Part shown: positions 5,559 through 6,364 of the stretch, one piece after another
Numbering within the stretch: position 1 is the stretch's first letter
Layout of the letters: each line of letters starts with the position of its first letter
NCBI GenBank assembly: GCA_903905685.1
Contig: CAIVHI010000018.1
Coordinates: forward strand, 1 to 6,364
Source of the DNA: an uncultured Bacteroidota bacterium
GTDB taxonomy: Bacteria > Bacteroidota > Bacteroidia > Chitinophagales > Chitinophagaceae
Reading direction: 5' to 3'
DNA: 6,364 nt
Program-made: the position numbers and the translations under genes
Notes under the pieces: generated by a model
What the model saw: the letters and a program-made list of their open reading frames with translations, nothing else
Told to the model about the DNA's origin: nothing
Database searches by the model: none

Positions 5559-6364
5559 CCGCAGTATTGCTTGAGGTAGTCCTTTGCCGAAGGGTTCTTC
5601 ATTTTTTCTGCAATCGTGAAGTCGGTACATGCACTGTCTTTTTGCCCCAAGTAGTGGTAGCAAAGGCCGCGATAAATGAAGGCTTCAGAATAGGTGGGGT
5701 CTAGAGTCAAGGCATAATTAAGGTCCGCCAATGCAGCTCTGTATTTCTTTGCAGCAGCAAAAGCCGAGCTGCGGTTGATGTAACCCATAAGGTATTGTGG
5801 AGCGAGTTTGATTTCTGAATTGAAATCTTCAACAGCCCCATCATAGTCGGCCATGCGGAACTTGCAGGAGCCCCGCATGCTATACAGCATAAAGAAGTCG
5901 GGCCGCACGGTTATGGCGTCCGTAAATGCCGTTACGGCTTCTTTGAGGTTACCCTTTGAATATTCCATCCTTCCCTTGGCCATCAGTGCAGCAAAAAAAT
6001 CCTTCTTGCATGATGCCGCTTTTTTCATATCCTTCATTGCCCCACGTTCGTCTCCCCCGACTTCCGAAATGCCTGCGCGATTGTAGTACGCGAGTGCAAA
6101 GCCTGGGTTGAGGACTATGGCGTGGGTAAAGTTTTTGTACGATTCTTTGAAGTCGCCGTCCAGTTCCTGTACGCTCGCCAATTCGTAATAGGCTTTCCAG
6201 TTATTGGAGTCGCATTTTATGGCAGCCTGGAATTCCGTTTTCGAGCTGTCGTAATTTTCGGAAAATAGTAGGGCGGTTCCCTTATTGAAATGGGCTTCAC
6301 TTTCAGAGGGGGCATTTTTGTTTGACGAACCGCACGCGGCGCATATCAAAAGTGCTGCTGCGAA
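5552..6364 (-). CDS. TPR-repeat lipoprotein (start outside window)
   Basis: The frame stays open to the right edge: the five codons before the TTG at 6349 read F-A-A-A-L and continue into LICAAC, a lipoprotein signal peptide. The true start is therefore beyond 6364, and a start at TTG 6349 would be an artefact. The lipidated residue is probably the second Cys of C-A-A-C-G-S-S-N; Cys at -3 of the lipobox is slightly unusual. After a short linker come seven consecutive tetratricopeptide repeats, each exactly 34 residues with no gap (about 238 residues), showing the usual W/A-Y-x-x-A/G, A-x-x-D/N-F and -P- positions. The chain ends A-K-D-Y-L-K-Q-Y-C, a C-terminus common in Bacteroidota TPR lipoproteins. 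TPR arrays form a superhelical scaffold for protein-protein contacts; no enzymatic domain is visible and the partner is unknown. It probably sits in the periplasm or outer membrane. It converges on the RRM gene with 24 bp between stop codons. Confidence 0.9.
   Translation of the reverse strand, partial: FAAALLICAACGSSNKNAPSESEAHFNKGTALLFSENYDSSKTEFQAAIKCDSNNWKAYYELASVQELDGDFKESYKNFTHAIVLNPGFALAYYNRAGISEVGGDERGAMKDMKKAASCKKDFFAALMAKGRMEYSKGNLKEAVTAFTDAITVRPDFFMLYSMRGSCKFRMADYDGAVEDFNSEIKLAPQYLMGYINRSSAFAAAKKYRAALADLNYALTLDPTYSEAFIYRGLCYHYLGQKDSACTDFTIAEKMKNPSAKDYLKQYCGK

Noticed and set aside
5558..6301. Regular 34-codon repeats as a possible DNA-level tandem repeat or CRISPR-like array
   Set aside because: The periodicity exists only at protein level (102-bp TPR units with diverged DNA); there are no identical direct repeats with spacers.
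6347..6349. TTG as the start codon of the TPR lipoprotein
   Set aside because: The frame continues upstream through F-A-A-A-L, part of a hydrophobic lipoprotein signal, so the real start lies beyond the window's right edge.

Overview
The window looks like chromosomal DNA of a Bacteroidota bacterium, probably of the Chitinophagia/Sphingobacteriia type. The evidence is a SusC/SusD pair, lipoproteins beginning S-C-K-K, a PorT-like outer-membrane barrel protein, a single-RRM protein, and TAnnTTTG-type -7 promoter elements with A-rich leaders in place of strong Shine-Dalgarno sites. GC content looks mid-range and even. I see no insertion sequence, phage gene, tRNA, rRNA or CRISPR array.

Layout. 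Bases 1-3191 (+) hold the end of a nutrient-uptake operon: the C-terminal part of a SusC/RagA TonB-dependent transporter (start off the left edge), a complete SusD-like_2 lipoprotein 21 bp downstream, and a small lipoprotein with an Ig-like domain 26 bp further on. A strong hairpin with a short T-run at 3212-3250 closes this unit. A separate rightward unit starts near 3303 with a good -7 element. It encodes a secreted outer-membrane beta-barrel protein (3327-4109) and, 71 bp later, a lipid A-type (LpxL/HtrB family) acyltransferase (4181-5068). A palindrome-rich 129-bp spacer follows, then a short RRM RNA-binding protein (5198-5527) that probably has its own promoter. At the right edge, on the minus strand, lies a TPR lipoprotein of seven uninterrupted 34-residue repeats; its first residues are outside the window. 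It converges on the RRM gene with 24 bp between the stop codons and a terminator hairpin in the gap.

Function. Most of these proteins belong to the cell envelope: an uptake channel with its surface lid and an accessory lipoprotein, an outer-membrane barrel, an enzyme acylating lipid A or a related lipid, and a TPR lipoprotein. The SusCD operon has no glycoside hydrolase, sulfatase, peptidase or regulator inside the window, so its substrate cannot be read from this sequence. RRM proteins are known to influence polysaccharide-uptake operons in Bacteroides, but any link between this RRM gene and this operon is only inferred from proximity.

I did not find a clearly new biological system. The points most worth a second look are a -7-like box between susC and susD placed exactly as in the barrel-gene promoter, the uncharacterised third lipoprotein, and the palindromes before the RRM gene.
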